DNA from: Candidatus Bathyarchaeota archaeon
GTDB taxonomy: Archaea; Thermoproteota; Bathyarchaeia; TCS64
Direction: 5' to 3'
DNA length: 64,000 nucleotides
Assembly (NCBI GenBank): GCA_018396865.1
Contig: JAGTRB010000009.1
Coordinates: 34,466-98,465 of the forward strand
The translations under genes were made by a program, and so were the position numbers. Below, one piece after another: positions 34,401 through 42,732 of this stretch (positions are counted from its first letter, which is position 1; every line of letters starts with the position of its first letter). A model generated the notes under the pieces. It was given only the letters and a program-made list of their open reading frames with translations, ran no database searches and was not told the DNA's origin.

Positions 34401-37253
34401 GTGGAGAAACCAGAGTTGAGCGGGGGAATCTCAGTTAGGCCTCTGGTCGGGAAAGGCCTCCTCATACCCATTATCCTGATTCTCCTCCTCGGTTTAAAGC
34501 CCGATACCGCCTTCGCCTCAACATCTATGAGGGGGATTGTCGTTGACGGGGATGGCCTCCCCATAATGGGCGCAGAGGTCTCCATATGGGTTGGGAGGGA
34601 GCTTGTTGCATCTGGGACTACTGGGGTGGACGGCTATTTCGATATTCCTGTTAGGGAGGATAGGCGGTACTCGGTCTATGTCCTTGCTGATGACGAGGAG
34701 ACTCCCGGTGTAGATTATCTCCCCAGTAGAAGGGATGCCTCCCCATCAGATGGGGAGCTGCTTTTCGCTTTGTCTCCAGCCGCCTCACTTTCTCTATCCG
34801 GCGATATCATGTTTGTTGAGTCCGAGGAACTGCCCTACTCCATCCAATATTCGGTTCATCTACCCGGCTCTGATGATGCCTTGAACCCCTGTGGGGTCCC
34901 CCTCATCTATGGGACTACTACCGAGAGCCAGAGCAAAACCCTTGGCCTTGCACCCTCCCACCTGGTTGTACCTACAGATACCCCCCTCACCGTAAAGATA
35001 AACTGCTCCATCCTCATCGAGAGGGGCCTCACCCCGAGGGTGTTATGGATCGAGTCAGTGGCCCCCCTCGTTAGGGGTGAGAGGAGGGTTATCGATGTTA
35101 GGAGGTTCACTATAGCCTTCAACCTAGGTGTAGCTGAGCATCTGGAGAGGGAGGTGGGTTCTAGGATAGATGAAATGGAGAGCATGGGTTTCTATCTGAC
35201 CTCTGAGAAGAGGGTTGTCGCAGAAGCGGGTAAGTCTCTCTCTGAGGCCAGAGTACTCCATGAGGTGGGCGATTATAAAGAGAGCTTCACATTGGCCAAG
35301 AGGGGGTACCTCCTCCTTAGACAGACTCTCAACGACCTAACGGGTATGGCTCGAGATGCAGCGACCTCCATCTATATCATCATATTCTTCTTAGCCTTCT
35401 CCTCCACATCAGTAGCGTTCCTGCTCTTCGAGAAGGAGGCCAGCAAGCTTCTGGGAAGCCTCGGCGCCTATGTCCTCTCATTAACCGTTTTTTACACCAT
35501 CTATCCGGGGAGCTCCACGATCTCCTCCACCATCTTCTTAGAATCCGCGGCTTTCGCGGCAGCCGCATCCCATGTCACCGCTCTCCTGATCCCAAGGGTC
35601 CTTAAGGGCAGGGGCTGGGAGGAGCACCTCCCCGTCAGGAACATCATAATACCCATCTTCTCGATCGCGAAGAGGAACATAAAGAGGAGGAGGCTGAGGT
35701 TCACCCTGACCTTCATATCAATCTCGGTCCTGGTTTTGAGCTTCGTCTCCCTCACATCCATATACCAGGGTTATGGCCTCATCACCGTCCGCCTCCCCGG
35801 GTGGGGGGCATCCCAGAGGGGGGTCATGATAAGGTCTTCCACCTACACCGAGGAGAGTCCAGCCTTCATCCCCCTCGCCGATGTAGCCTCGGGATGGCTG
35901 GAGAGGCAGCCCGAGAGTATGAGGGTCTCCCCGAAGGCCGAGAATCTGCCTCTTAATAGGCCAGTGGTTTACCTGAACAAAAGACCCATCTATGGTGTGG
36001 TGGGGGTAAAACCCGAAGACGAGCTCTCGATAGTCGACCTAAAGGGCATAATCCTAGAGGGAGGCCTACCCTCAGAGGGGGAGATCATGATCAGCGGGTC
36101 ATTAAGGAGGGAGCTGAGGGTGGAGTTAGGAGAATCTTTAGAGCTTTCAGGGATGCGTGTAAGGCTGGGTGGGACCTTCGACGACGAGGCCTTAAGGAGG
36201 CTCAAGGACCTCGATGCCGGGCCCTACGCCCCCAAGAAACTAGTGAACATTAGCCCTGAGGGGGAGGCCCCTAGATATGTGGTATCCCCATGCGAAGCAA
36301 ACGAGATAGTTTTCACCCATCTCTCAACAGCCCTCCAGATCCCTCTAGTTGGGATTATGAGGGTCGGGATAGCGGTGGAGGAGGGGGTTGATGCGCACTC
36401 CTACGCTGCTAGACTGGCCCTTGAGAGGGGTTACATCGCATGGTCATCCTCCCCTGAGGGGTTATACCTATCCCGTCTCGGCGGATACCTCGAGGGGAGG
36501 GGGCTACCCCTGATCGTTCCATGGATCATAGTGGTTCTGAACGTCCTAGTAACCACCCTGAACTCGATATATGAGAGGAGGAGGGAGATCCATATCCTAT
36601 CCTCCGTAGGCCTTAACCCAGCACATATAGCTGGGGTATTCATGGCTGAGGCCTCAATAATCGGCCTATCGGCGGGCGGGGTCGGCTACCTCTGTGGGCT
36701 GGGGTTCTACAGGGTGATGGCCCTCCTGAACATTGGGCTCGAGGTGCGCCAGAAGATATCAGCGGCCTGGAGCCTAGCCTCCATAGGCGTAGCGATGGCT
36801 ACGATCATCATGGGCGTACTGGTCGCCCTGAGGGGCTCCGTGATCATCACTCCTTCGCTGATGAGGCGTTGGAGGATAGAGAGGGAGAAAGCCGGGTTTG
36901 AGGAGCCCTGGGAGCTGGTTATCCCTATTAAACTTCAGCCTGAGGAGGTGGGGGACTTCATGGAGTTCGCCGCCGAATCCCTCATGTCCAGGGAGAACGA
37001 TCCCACAATGAGGACCTCATCAATAAAGCTGCTCCGTGGACCTGAGGGAGCGATCAACCAGATAAGCTTCGTATATAGGGCTACTCAGGGGTGGGGGGAC
37101 TTCTACACCCGGAATACCCTTACAGCTGTGAGAGAGCCTGAAGGGGTAAGGATCATCCTGAGAACTCATGGGGAGAGGAGCTGGGCCCATACCTCTGGGA
37201 CCCTGGTGAGGTTTATAGCTATGGAGTGGAGCACGGTTAGAGGGAGGAGATAG
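34401..37253 (+). CDS. Large FtsX-type ABC permease with N-terminal Ig-like domain
   Basis: The protein has 950 residues. A signal or TM segment (about 18-38) is followed by a carboxypeptidase-regulatory-like beta domain (RGIVVDGDGLPIMGAEVSIW...TTGVDGYFDIPV). A long coiled region precedes a block of TM helices (about 320-400). The FtsX core follows: an N-terminal TM with RLRFTLTFISISVLVLSF, a large extracytoplasmic domain, and three C-terminal TM helices with NSIYERRREIHILSSVGLNPAHI. A soluble C-terminal domain of about 100 residues comes last. It probably works with the ABC ATPase encoded convergently at 37265. Substrate unknown. The start is GTG. Confidence 0.8.
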   Translation: MEKPELSGGISVRPLVGKGLLIPIILILLLGLKPDTAFASTSMRGIVVDGDGLPIMGAEVSIWVGRELVASGTTGVDGYFDIPVREDRRYSVYVLADDEETPGVDYLPSRRDASPSDGELLFALSPAASLSLSGDIMFVESEELPYSIQYSVHLPGSDDALNPCGVPLIYGTTTESQSKTLGLAPSHLVVPTDTPLTVKINCSILIERGLTPRVLWIESVAPLVRGERRVIDVRRFTIAFNLGVAEHLEREVGSRIDEMESMGFYLTSEKRVVAEAGKSLSEARVLHEVGDYKESFTLAKRGYLLLRQTLNDLTGMARDAATSIYIIIFFLAFSSTSVAFLLFEKEASKLLGSLGAYVLSLTVFYTIYPGSSTISSTIFLESAAFAAAASHVTALLIPRVLKGRGWEEHLPVRNIIIPIFSIAKRNIKRRRLRFTLTFISISVLVLSFVSLTSIYQGYGLITVRLPGWGASQRGVMIRSSTYTEESPAFIPLADVASGWLERQPESMRVSPKAENLPLNRPVVYLNKRPIYGVVGVKPEDELSIVDLKGIILEGGLPSEGEIMISGSLRRELRVELGESLELSGMRVRLGGTFDDEALRRLKDLDAGPYAPKKLVNISPEGEAPRYVVSPCEANEIVFTHLSTALQIPLVGIMRVGIAVEEGVDAHSYAARLALERGYIAWSSSPEGLYLSRLGGYLEGRGLPLIVPWIIVVLNVLVTTLNSIYERRREIHILSSVGLNPAHIAGVFMAEASIIGLSAGGVGYLCGLGFYRVMALLNIGLEVRQKISAAWSLASIGVAMATIIMGVLVALRGSVIITPSLMRRWRIEREKAGFEEPWELVIPIKLQPEEVGDFMEFAAESLMSRENDPTMRTSSIKLLRGPEGAINQISFVYRATQGWGDFYTRNTLTAVREPEGVRIILRTHGERSWAHTSGTLVRFIAMEWSTVRGRR

Positions 37254-37264
37254 TCGGGGGGGAG

Positions 37265-38020
37265 CTAACCCCTCTCGATCCTCTCTATCTTACCATCCCT
37301 GATATAGACTATTCTGTCGCTTGCCTTGATCATCTTAAGATCGTGGGTTGCGGATATCAGGGTCATTCCCCTAGTCTTGTTCAACCCCTGGAGGAGGCTT
37401 ATTATCTCCATCCCCGTGTTCAGGTCTAGGTTTCCAGTCGGCTCATCGGCCAGGATTATCTCCGGGTCGTTTGCCATGGCTCGCGCTATTGCCACTCTCT
37501 GCTGCTGCCCCGCTGACAGCTCCGACGGCCTGTGGTGGAGTCTATCCCCCAGGCCGACCGATGCGAGTAGCTTTTCAGCCCTCTTGAGCCCCTCGTCCCT
37601 CGGAACCCCAGCGAACACGGTTGGCAACGCCACATTCTCTAGGGCTGTCAGAACTGGGATGAGGTTGAAGGTCTGGAATATGTATCCTATCTTGCGGCAC
37701 CTGAGCCAGGCGAGCTCATAGGCGTCGAGCCTAGATATGTCGACCCCATCGATGTAGACCCTCCCTCTGGTCGGCCTGTCTAGTCCGCCTATGAGGTTGA
37801 AGAGGGTGGTCTTGCCTGAGCCTGAGGGGCCCACGATGGAGAGGTATTCGCCCCTCCCTATCTCCAGGTTCACCCCATCAAGGGCCTTTATGACCTCACC
37901 TCCAATGGTGTAGTACCTGGCGAGGTCCTCCAGCTCTATTATTATGTCAAGGCTCAAATCTAAGGGCCTCCACCGGTAGCAGCCTTGAAGCCCTGTATGC
38001 CGGGTAGATAACTCCACCAA
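37265..38020 (-). CDS. ABC transporter ATP-binding protein, MacB/LolD type
   Basis: The protein has 251 residues. Walker A is GPSGSGKTT, the signature is LSAGQQQRVAIARA, Walker B is IILADEPTGNLD, and the H-loop is in SATHDLK. The order and the length are of the MacB/LolD group, which drives FtsX-type permeases. It overlaps the small permease gene upstream by 74 nt, though the true start is probably further in: the second Met-like start (IIIELEDLARYYTIGGEVIKALDGVN) would remove most of the overlap. It is convergent with the large FtsX gene, 11 bp away. Confidence 0.88.
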   Translation of the reverse strand: MVELSTRHTGLQGCYRWRPLDLSLDIIIELEDLARYYTIGGEVIKALDGVNLEIGRGEYLSIVGPSGSGKTTLFNLIGGLDRPTRGRVYIDGVDISRLDAYELAWLRCRKIGYIFQTFNLIPVLTALENVALPTVFAGVPRDEGLKRAEKLLASVGLGDRLHHRPSELSAGQQQRVAIARAMANDPEIILADEPTGNLDLNTGMEIISLLQGLNKTRGMTLISATHDLKMIKASDRIVYIRDGKIERIERG

Positions 38021-38447
38021 GGCTTAGACCCAAGGAGAGGAGTATCGAGCCCAGGGATAATGCTAGGAGCCTGTCTCCAGGAGCTGAGAGGAGGACTCCG
38101 AAACCTGAGGTTACTACGGTGTAGATAGATGTTAGAGATAGGCCGAAGACCAGTCCGGCTGCCCCCCCGATAAACCCCTCTATGATCGCCTCGGATAGGA
38201 AGAGCATGAGGATATGCCTATCTAGGGCGCCTAGACACTTCATGGTCCCGATCTCTCTATACCTCTCGTAGACTGCGATCAGCATGGTGTTCGTGATGCA
38301 GACGACGGAGACTGTTAGGGCGACCAACATCATCCAGTACTGATAGCTCTTCGTTGATAGGACTCCAGGTAATCCGAAAGCCTGCTGGAAGGCGTCCAAT
38401 GAGGTGAGGGTTACGAAGAAGGAGATGCTTAGGGCTATAGAGGCCAC
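37947..38447 (-). CDS. Compact FtsX-type permease, start uncertain
   Basis: The product has 166 residues from a GTG start at 38447 and about four TM helices, with NTMLIAVYERYREIGTMKCLGA in the FtsX loop. The open frame continues upstream without a stop for about 34 more codons, and the extension (ISFTIRDAFRLGLEHINGSLGRSAIIV) looks like a normal FtsX N-terminus. The extension has no ATG, GTG or TTG before the stop, although a purine-rich ribosome site (GGAGGGGGAGG) sits at its far end. The gene may use a rare start such as ATC/ATT, or contain a sequencing or real frameshift. It has no large extracytoplasmic domain. It is operonic with the ATP-binding protein downstream. Confidence 0.65.
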   Translation of the reverse strand: MASIALSISFFVTLTSLDAFQQAFGLPGVLSTKSYQYWMMLVALTVSVVCITNTMLIAVYERYREIGTMKCLGALDRHILMLFLSEAIIEGFIGGAAGLVFGLSLTSIYTVVTSGFGVLLSAPGDRLLALSLGSILLSLGLSLGGVIYPAYRASRLLPVEALRFEP

Positions 38448-38673
38448 GATGATGGCCGACCTACCCAGACTGCCGTTGATATGTTCAAGACCTAACCTGA
38501 AGGCATCTCTAATGGTGAATGAGATCTCCCTGCTCTCCGAGCCCTCCCCCTCCTAACGATTATTTGGTGTTCTTCCCCCATTTGAAAAACTTATCCATGG
38601 ATAAAAACTGGTTCGAGGCCTTATGAGCTTATCTTAAGCCTCTTTGATCCACAGGAGTCCTCACGGACCCCTC

Positions 38674-38913
38674 TCAGTTGGGCTCCTCCTCTTCCCAATC
38701 CTCATCGCCCCAGTCCTCCTCTTCCTCCCACTCCTCCTCTTCCTCCCACTCTTCCTCTTCCCATTCCTCCTCCGCTTCCTCCTCTTCCCATCCCAAGCAG
38801 TCGTAGCATAGTTTCCTTTTCACATCTCCGCACTCGTCGCAGAAGTTGGCGCCGCACTGGGAGCACTGGTGGACTGAGGCGACGTTCATACCGCATATGT
38901 CGCATGTCGGCAT
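38674..38913 (-). CDS. Zinc-ribbon protein with Glu/Trp-repeat acidic tail
   Basis: The protein has 79 residues. The N-terminal half has eight cysteines in CxxC pairs (C4/C7, C17/C20, C25/C28, C36/C39), fit for two zinc ions. The C-terminal half is an acidic low-complexity tail of Glu with regularly spaced Trp (EEEW, EEWEE, EEEEEW). The opposite composition in other frames (Arg/Gly) comes from the GAGGAG-type DNA repeat. A function in protein-protein or nucleic-acid-related contact is possible, but I know of no defined family. It is 8 nt downstream of the threonine dehydratase gene and may be co-transcribed. Confidence 0.7.
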   Translation of the reverse strand: MPTCDICGMNVASVHQCSQCGANFCDECGDVKRKLCYDCLGWEEEEAEEEWEEEEWEEEEEWEEEEDWGDEDWEEEEPN

Positions 38914-38921
38914 GTTTTCAC

Positions 38922-39953
38922 CTAATGAAAGCGCTCCTCATCCCTCTGCTTATAAACCTTCCGAGGGGGTATATATGTGGCCTCTCCCCCTGGGAGGTCC
39001 GCCAATATCTCTTGGAGCAGCTCTCCCTCGATGTTTCCTCCGCTCACTACGACCCCAACCTTCCTCCCCCTAAATCTATCCCGGTTCTCAAGTATGGCCG
39101 CCACCCCCGCGGCCCCAGCCCCCTCAGCCACCTGACGCTGCTGGCATGCCAGAGTCCTTATAGCCTCCCTTATCGAGCCCTCCTCAACCAATATGAACTC
39201 GTCGACTAGGCGCCGGCATATGTCGAAGGTTATCGAGCCTTCCTCTATACCTCCATGGAGGCCCTCAGCTATGGATTCCTTCAGCTCCATCTCTACTATC
39301 CTCCCCCTCCTTATGCTCTCGTACATGACTGGAGAGGCGACCGACTGGACTCCTACAACCTCGACACGCTCTGAGAATCCCTTCACGGCACATGCAATAC
39401 CTGATATGAGTCCACCACCCCCAACTGGGACGATGATCACATCCAGCTCTGGTATCTCCTCCAGCATCTCGAGGCCTATGGTTCCCTGACCTGCGATTAC
39501 CTCTGGGTCATTGTAGGGCGAGATGAAGATCTTCCCCTCATCCCTTTCAATGGCCCTGGCATACCTCTCAGCCTCGATGTACTCGTCTCCATGCACAACA
39601 AGTTTGACTCCATATCTCCTAATCGCCTCAATCTTCACCTTTGGAGTATTTTTAGGGACAATCACTGTGGCCTCGACACCGAGCTCCTTAGCCACGTATC
39701 CGACCCCTTGAGCGTGGTTTCCAGAGGATGCCGCGACGACTCCCCTCTCCCTCTCCTCCCTTGGCAGGGTGAGCATCTTGTTCATCGCGCCCCTCACCTT
39801 GAAGGAGCCGGTGACCTGTTGATTCTCCAGCTTCAGGTATACATCAGCCCCGCAGAGCTCCTCGAGGAAATGCGAACGCTCAATAGGGGTCACCCTGAGC
39901 CTTCCCCGGAGACGCCCTCTGGCCCTATAAATCTCCCTAAGCCCCAACAACAT
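38922..39953 (-). CDS. ilvA: Threonine/serine dehydratase (PLP-dependent)
   Basis: The product has about 343 residues. The PLP-lysine motif is VTGSFKVRGAMNKM, and the substrate loop SSGNHAQGV and the glycine-rich PVGGGGLISG follow. These are the motifs of threonine ammonia-lyase or serine dehydratase. The first reading start (39974) gives seven extra hydrophobic residues; the internal Met at 39953 matches the family start better. There is no ACT regulatory domain at the C-terminus, so it is not the allosteric biosynthetic form and more likely catabolic or unregulated. It may be co-transcribed with the zinc-ribbon protein. Confidence 0.85.
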   Translation of the reverse strand: MLLGLREIYRARGRLRGRLRVTPIERSHFLEELCGADVYLKLENQQVTGSFKVRGAMNKMLTLPREERERGVVAASSGNHAQGVGYVAKELGVEATVIVPKNTPKVKIEAIRRYGVKLVVHGDEYIEAERYARAIERDEGKIFISPYNDPEVIAGQGTIGLEMLEEIPELDVIIVPVGGGGLISGIACAVKGFSERVEVVGVQSVASPVMYESIRRGRIVEMELKESIAEGLHGGIEEGSITFDICRRLVDEFILVEEGSIREAIRTLACQQRQVAEGAGAAGVAAILENRDRFRGRKVGVVVSGGNIEGELLQEILADLPGGEATYIPPRKVYKQRDEERFH

Positions 39954-40169
39954 TACCAGCCCGAAGAATATCACTGAAACAAATCAAATATAAAGAGCCT
40001 TCCTAGACGATTCTCCCTGAACTATAAACCTGCCCTCATCAAATCCTTCTCCTTTATAAGACTTGACCTGTTATGCTTTGAAAAGGGTTAAGGGTTCGCA
40101 TCGACTTCCCTAATCCTGGTCTATCTTGAGTTTTGGAAAAGGGCTTTATCCTAGCCCTTATTCTAACCC

Positions 40170-41117
40170 TTGGTGCGCTTTTTGAGCCATGTGATAATAG
40201 ATACTGATCCGGGCGTGGACGACGCCTTAGCCCTCATCCTGGCTCTTAGATCCCCCGAGATAAAGGTTGAGGCCGTGACGACGGTCGTGGGTAACGTCTC
40301 CCAGGATAAGGCCCATCGCAACGCCCTCAAGATACTCGAGTTCCTAGATGCTGGTGGGATACCCGTCGCATGGGGAGCCCATAAACCCCTCCTCAGGGAG
40401 GCCTCCTGCGCCGAGGAGGTCCATGGGGAGAGCGGCTTGGGCGAGGCCATCCTGCCGGAGCCAAGGATTAAACCCCCCCAACCCTCCGCCGTAAAGTTGA
40501 TCATAGAGAAGGCTTATGAATTGGGAAAAGGGCTGACCCTGGTCGCTTTAGGCCCCTTAACGAACGTGGCCTCAGCGATACTAGCCGAGCCCGGGATCGT
40601 TGATATGTTGGCAGGCCTCGTGCTCATGGGGGGTGCATACAACCTAACCCCATATGGTTATGGGAATGTCACACCCGTGGCCGAGTTCAACATATGGCAT
40701 GACCCCGAGGCGGCGAGGATAGTCTTCGAATCTGGAGTTCCATTAAAGGCGGTTGGGCTCGATATCACGGCCAACCCCTCAAACAGCCTAAACCTAGACC
40801 GCTACCGGGAGATAGAGGAATTGGGAACTCGGAGGTCACGCCTGGTGGCAGATCTATGCAGGGGGTTAATGAAGAGGTTCGGCCTTGTACAGCTCCATGA
40901 TCCAATAGCTGTAGCCGTGGCGTCGAACCCCGATCTAGCGGAGACGGGGAGGTTTTTCGTCGAGGTAGAGACCGCAGGGCTTCTTACGCGGGGTCAAACG
41001 GTTCTAGATAGGCGCCCTCGCCAATCCTTGAGAAGGAAGCCTAATGTAGAGGTCTGCCTGAGCCTCGACTCGGAGGGGTTTATGGAGCTCTTCATGGAAC
41101 GAGTGGTGTATGAGTGA
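40170..41117 (+). CDS. Inosine/uridine-preferring nucleoside hydrolase
   Basis: The protein has 315 residues. The Ca-binding DTDPGVDDALAL motif lies at about 11-22, and the substrate pocket includes VALGPLTNVA, GGAYNLTPYGYGNVTPVAEFNIWHDPEA and the late HDPIAVA histidine. It hydrolyses the N-glycosidic bond of nucleosides to ribose and base. The TTG start is uncertain; a GTG one codon later or a TTG at 40182 are options. It directly abuts the PfkB kinase gene, which could phosphorylate the released ribose. Confidence 0.9.
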   Translation: MVRFLSHVIIDTDPGVDDALALILALRSPEIKVEAVTTVVGNVSQDKAHRNALKILEFLDAGGIPVAWGAHKPLLREASCAEEVHGESGLGEAILPEPRIKPPQPSAVKLIIEKAYELGKGLTLVALGPLTNVASAILAEPGIVDMLAGLVLMGGAYNLTPYGYGNVTPVAEFNIWHDPEAARIVFESGVPLKAVGLDITANPSNSLNLDRYREIEELGTRRSRLVADLCRGLMKRFGLVQLHDPIAVAVASNPDLAETGRFFVEVETAGLLTRGQTVLDRRPRQSLRRKPNVEVCLSLDSEGFMELFMERVVYE

Positions 41118-42113
41118 ATGGATGGTGGCCTCATGGTTGACCTCATCTGCTGCGGGGCGATAAACTGGGATATCAACCTCTTTGTGGATAGGCTTCCAAG
41201 GGAGGGGGAGGAGGTGGAGGTGAAGATGATCCAGAGGGTCTCAGGGGGAACCGCTGCAAACGTCTCCGTCGCCTCAGCCAGGATCCTGGGACCTGGGAAG
41301 GTGGCCTTCATCGGGGCCCTTGGGGGAGACGAGATAGGGGAGAGGCAGATCGCCATACTCAGGGATGAGGGGGTCGAGACGTCTGGAATACTCAGGATAC
41401 CTGACGAGGAGTCGGGGCAGGCATACATAACCATCAATCCAGAGGGGGAGAACGAGATCCATACATACTTCGGGGCGAACCTTAGGTTGACCCCTCAGAG
41501 GATCCTCGACCCAGAGAGGCTTAGACTGGTGGATGAGGCGAAGGTGGCCGTGATAATGGACCCTCCCCCCCAATCTGCGAGGCTTCTAGCTGAGCTATGC
41601 AGGGAGAGGGATGTAACGGTGATATGGGACCCGGGGGTCTACTATAGGGCGGGGGTTGAGGCCCTTAAGGATACTCTGATGAATGTGGACTACTTCATCC
41701 TTAACCGGGTGGAGTTCGAAGGCCTCCTTGGAACCAGTGATCCTTTAGAGGTTGGCGGAAGGCTAAATGCCATCAAAGGGGGGATGAAGGTCATAATCAA
41801 GCGTGGGGGCGAAGGGTGTGCCCTCTATGACGATGGAGAAGTCATCGAGGTGGATGCCCTCCCATTGGAGGAGCTTGGGATGAGGGTGGTTAACACGGTG
41901 GGTTGTGGAGACGCCTTCATAGGGGCCCTAGCCGCTGCCAAGGTGGAGGGCTTGGGAGACCTCGAGGCCCTGAGATGGGGATGCGCCGCTGGATCATACA
42001 AGGCGACTAGGATGGAGACGAGGGGTGGACCCACACGGAGACAGCTGATGGAGCTCCTGAGGGCCTGGGGCCTCCTGAGAAACAGGTCATCCCCCCAAAG
42101 GCGGTCCCAGTAG
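41118..42113 (+). CDS. PfkB-family carbohydrate kinase (ribokinase-like)
   Basis: The protein has 331 residues. The first motif is GGTAANVSVASARIL and the C-terminal anion-hole and catalytic motif is NTVGCGDAFIGALAAA, with the catalytic Asp in GCGDAF. Nearest types are ribokinase and nucleoside kinases. The zero-base gap to the nucleoside hydrolase implies a salvage path: nucleoside to ribose to ribose 5-phosphate. An alternative start is the Met at residue 6 (MVDLICCG). It is followed by the YbaK deacylase gene after 50 bp. Confidence 0.88.
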   Translation: MDGGLMVDLICCGAINWDINLFVDRLPREGEEVEVKMIQRVSGGTAANVSVASARILGPGKVAFIGALGGDEIGERQIAILRDEGVETSGILRIPDEESGQAYITINPEGENEIHTYFGANLRLTPQRILDPERLRLVDEAKVAVIMDPPPQSARLLAELCRERDVTVIWDPGVYYRAGVEALKDTLMNVDYFILNRVEFEGLLGTSDPLEVGGRLNAIKGGMKVIIKRGGEGCALYDDGEVIEVDALPLEELGMRVVNTVGCGDAFIGALAAAKVEGLGDLEALRWGCAAGSYKATRMETRGGPTRRQLMELLRAWGLLRNRSSPQRRSQ

Positions 42114-42163
42114 AGACATATATCCAGAAGCCTTTTTTATCAATAGCCCTCAGCTCCATAGAT

Positions 42164-42628
42164 ATGAAGCGCGGCGCTGAAGATGTGAGGAGGTTCTTAA
42201 GGGAGAGAAAGGTCGAGGCTGAGATAAGGGAACTCAGCGAGTCGACCCGAACCTCTAGGATGGCAGCCGAGGCTTTGGGGTGTGACATCGCTCAGATAGC
42301 GAAGAGTATAGTCTTCATAGACGGGGATGCCACCGTCGTGGTCGTATCTGGGGATAAGAGGGTCGATGAGGGTAAGCTCTCCAACCTCATCGGGAGGAAG
42401 GTCTACCTAGCCGACGCTGAGGACGTGAGGAGGTATACGGGGTATGTGATAGGAGGGGTTCCACCCTTCCCCCACGGGGAGGGCGTCAGGGTCCTATTGG
42501 ATAGCTCGTTGAAGAGGTTTGAACATGTGTGGACAGCCGCTGGAACCCCCAACTCGGTCTTCAAGATCAGGGTTGAGGACCTCAAAGCCATCCTAAATAC
42601 AGATTTCGTCGACGTCTCAAGGGGATGA
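42164..42628 (+). CDS. YbaK/ProX-type aminoacyl-tRNA deacylase
   Basis: The protein has 154 residues. It has the family features ALGCDIAQIAKSIVFIDGDATVVVVSGDKRVD, VYLADAEDVRRYTGYVIGGVPPF and the final WTAAGTPNSVFKI, with the conserved Lys and GGVPP loop. It clears misacylated tRNA, typically Ala- or Cys-tRNA-Pro. It stands alone, 50 nt after the PfkB gene on the same strand, so it may be on the same transcript. Confidence 0.88.
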   Translation: MKRGAEDVRRFLRERKVEAEIRELSESTRTSRMAAEALGCDIAQIAKSIVFIDGDATVVVVSGDKRVDEGKLSNLIGRKVYLADAEDVRRYTGYVIGGVPPFPHGEGVRVLLDSSLKRFEHVWTAAGTPNSVFKIRVEDLKAILNTDFVDVSRG

Positions 42629-42692
42629 GCGGACCACCCATCGCAAACCTGCGACCGAGTAGCCACTATCCAACGCACCATCCAACGTGGTC

Positions 42693-42700
42693 TTATATAG
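42693..42700 (+). promoter_or_regulatory. TATA box of the SelA-like gene
   Basis: TTATATAG lies 32-39 nt before the ATG at 42733, giving a short leader. Confidence 0.4.
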
Positions 42701-42732
42701 CTGATAAAGGCCTTTAGATTTGGGTATGAGTC

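Noticed and set aside
38702..38905. Arg/Gly-rich 67-codon minus-strand frame
   Set aside because: It is the alternative frame of the zinc-ribbon gene, produced by the GAG/TGG repeat DNA.
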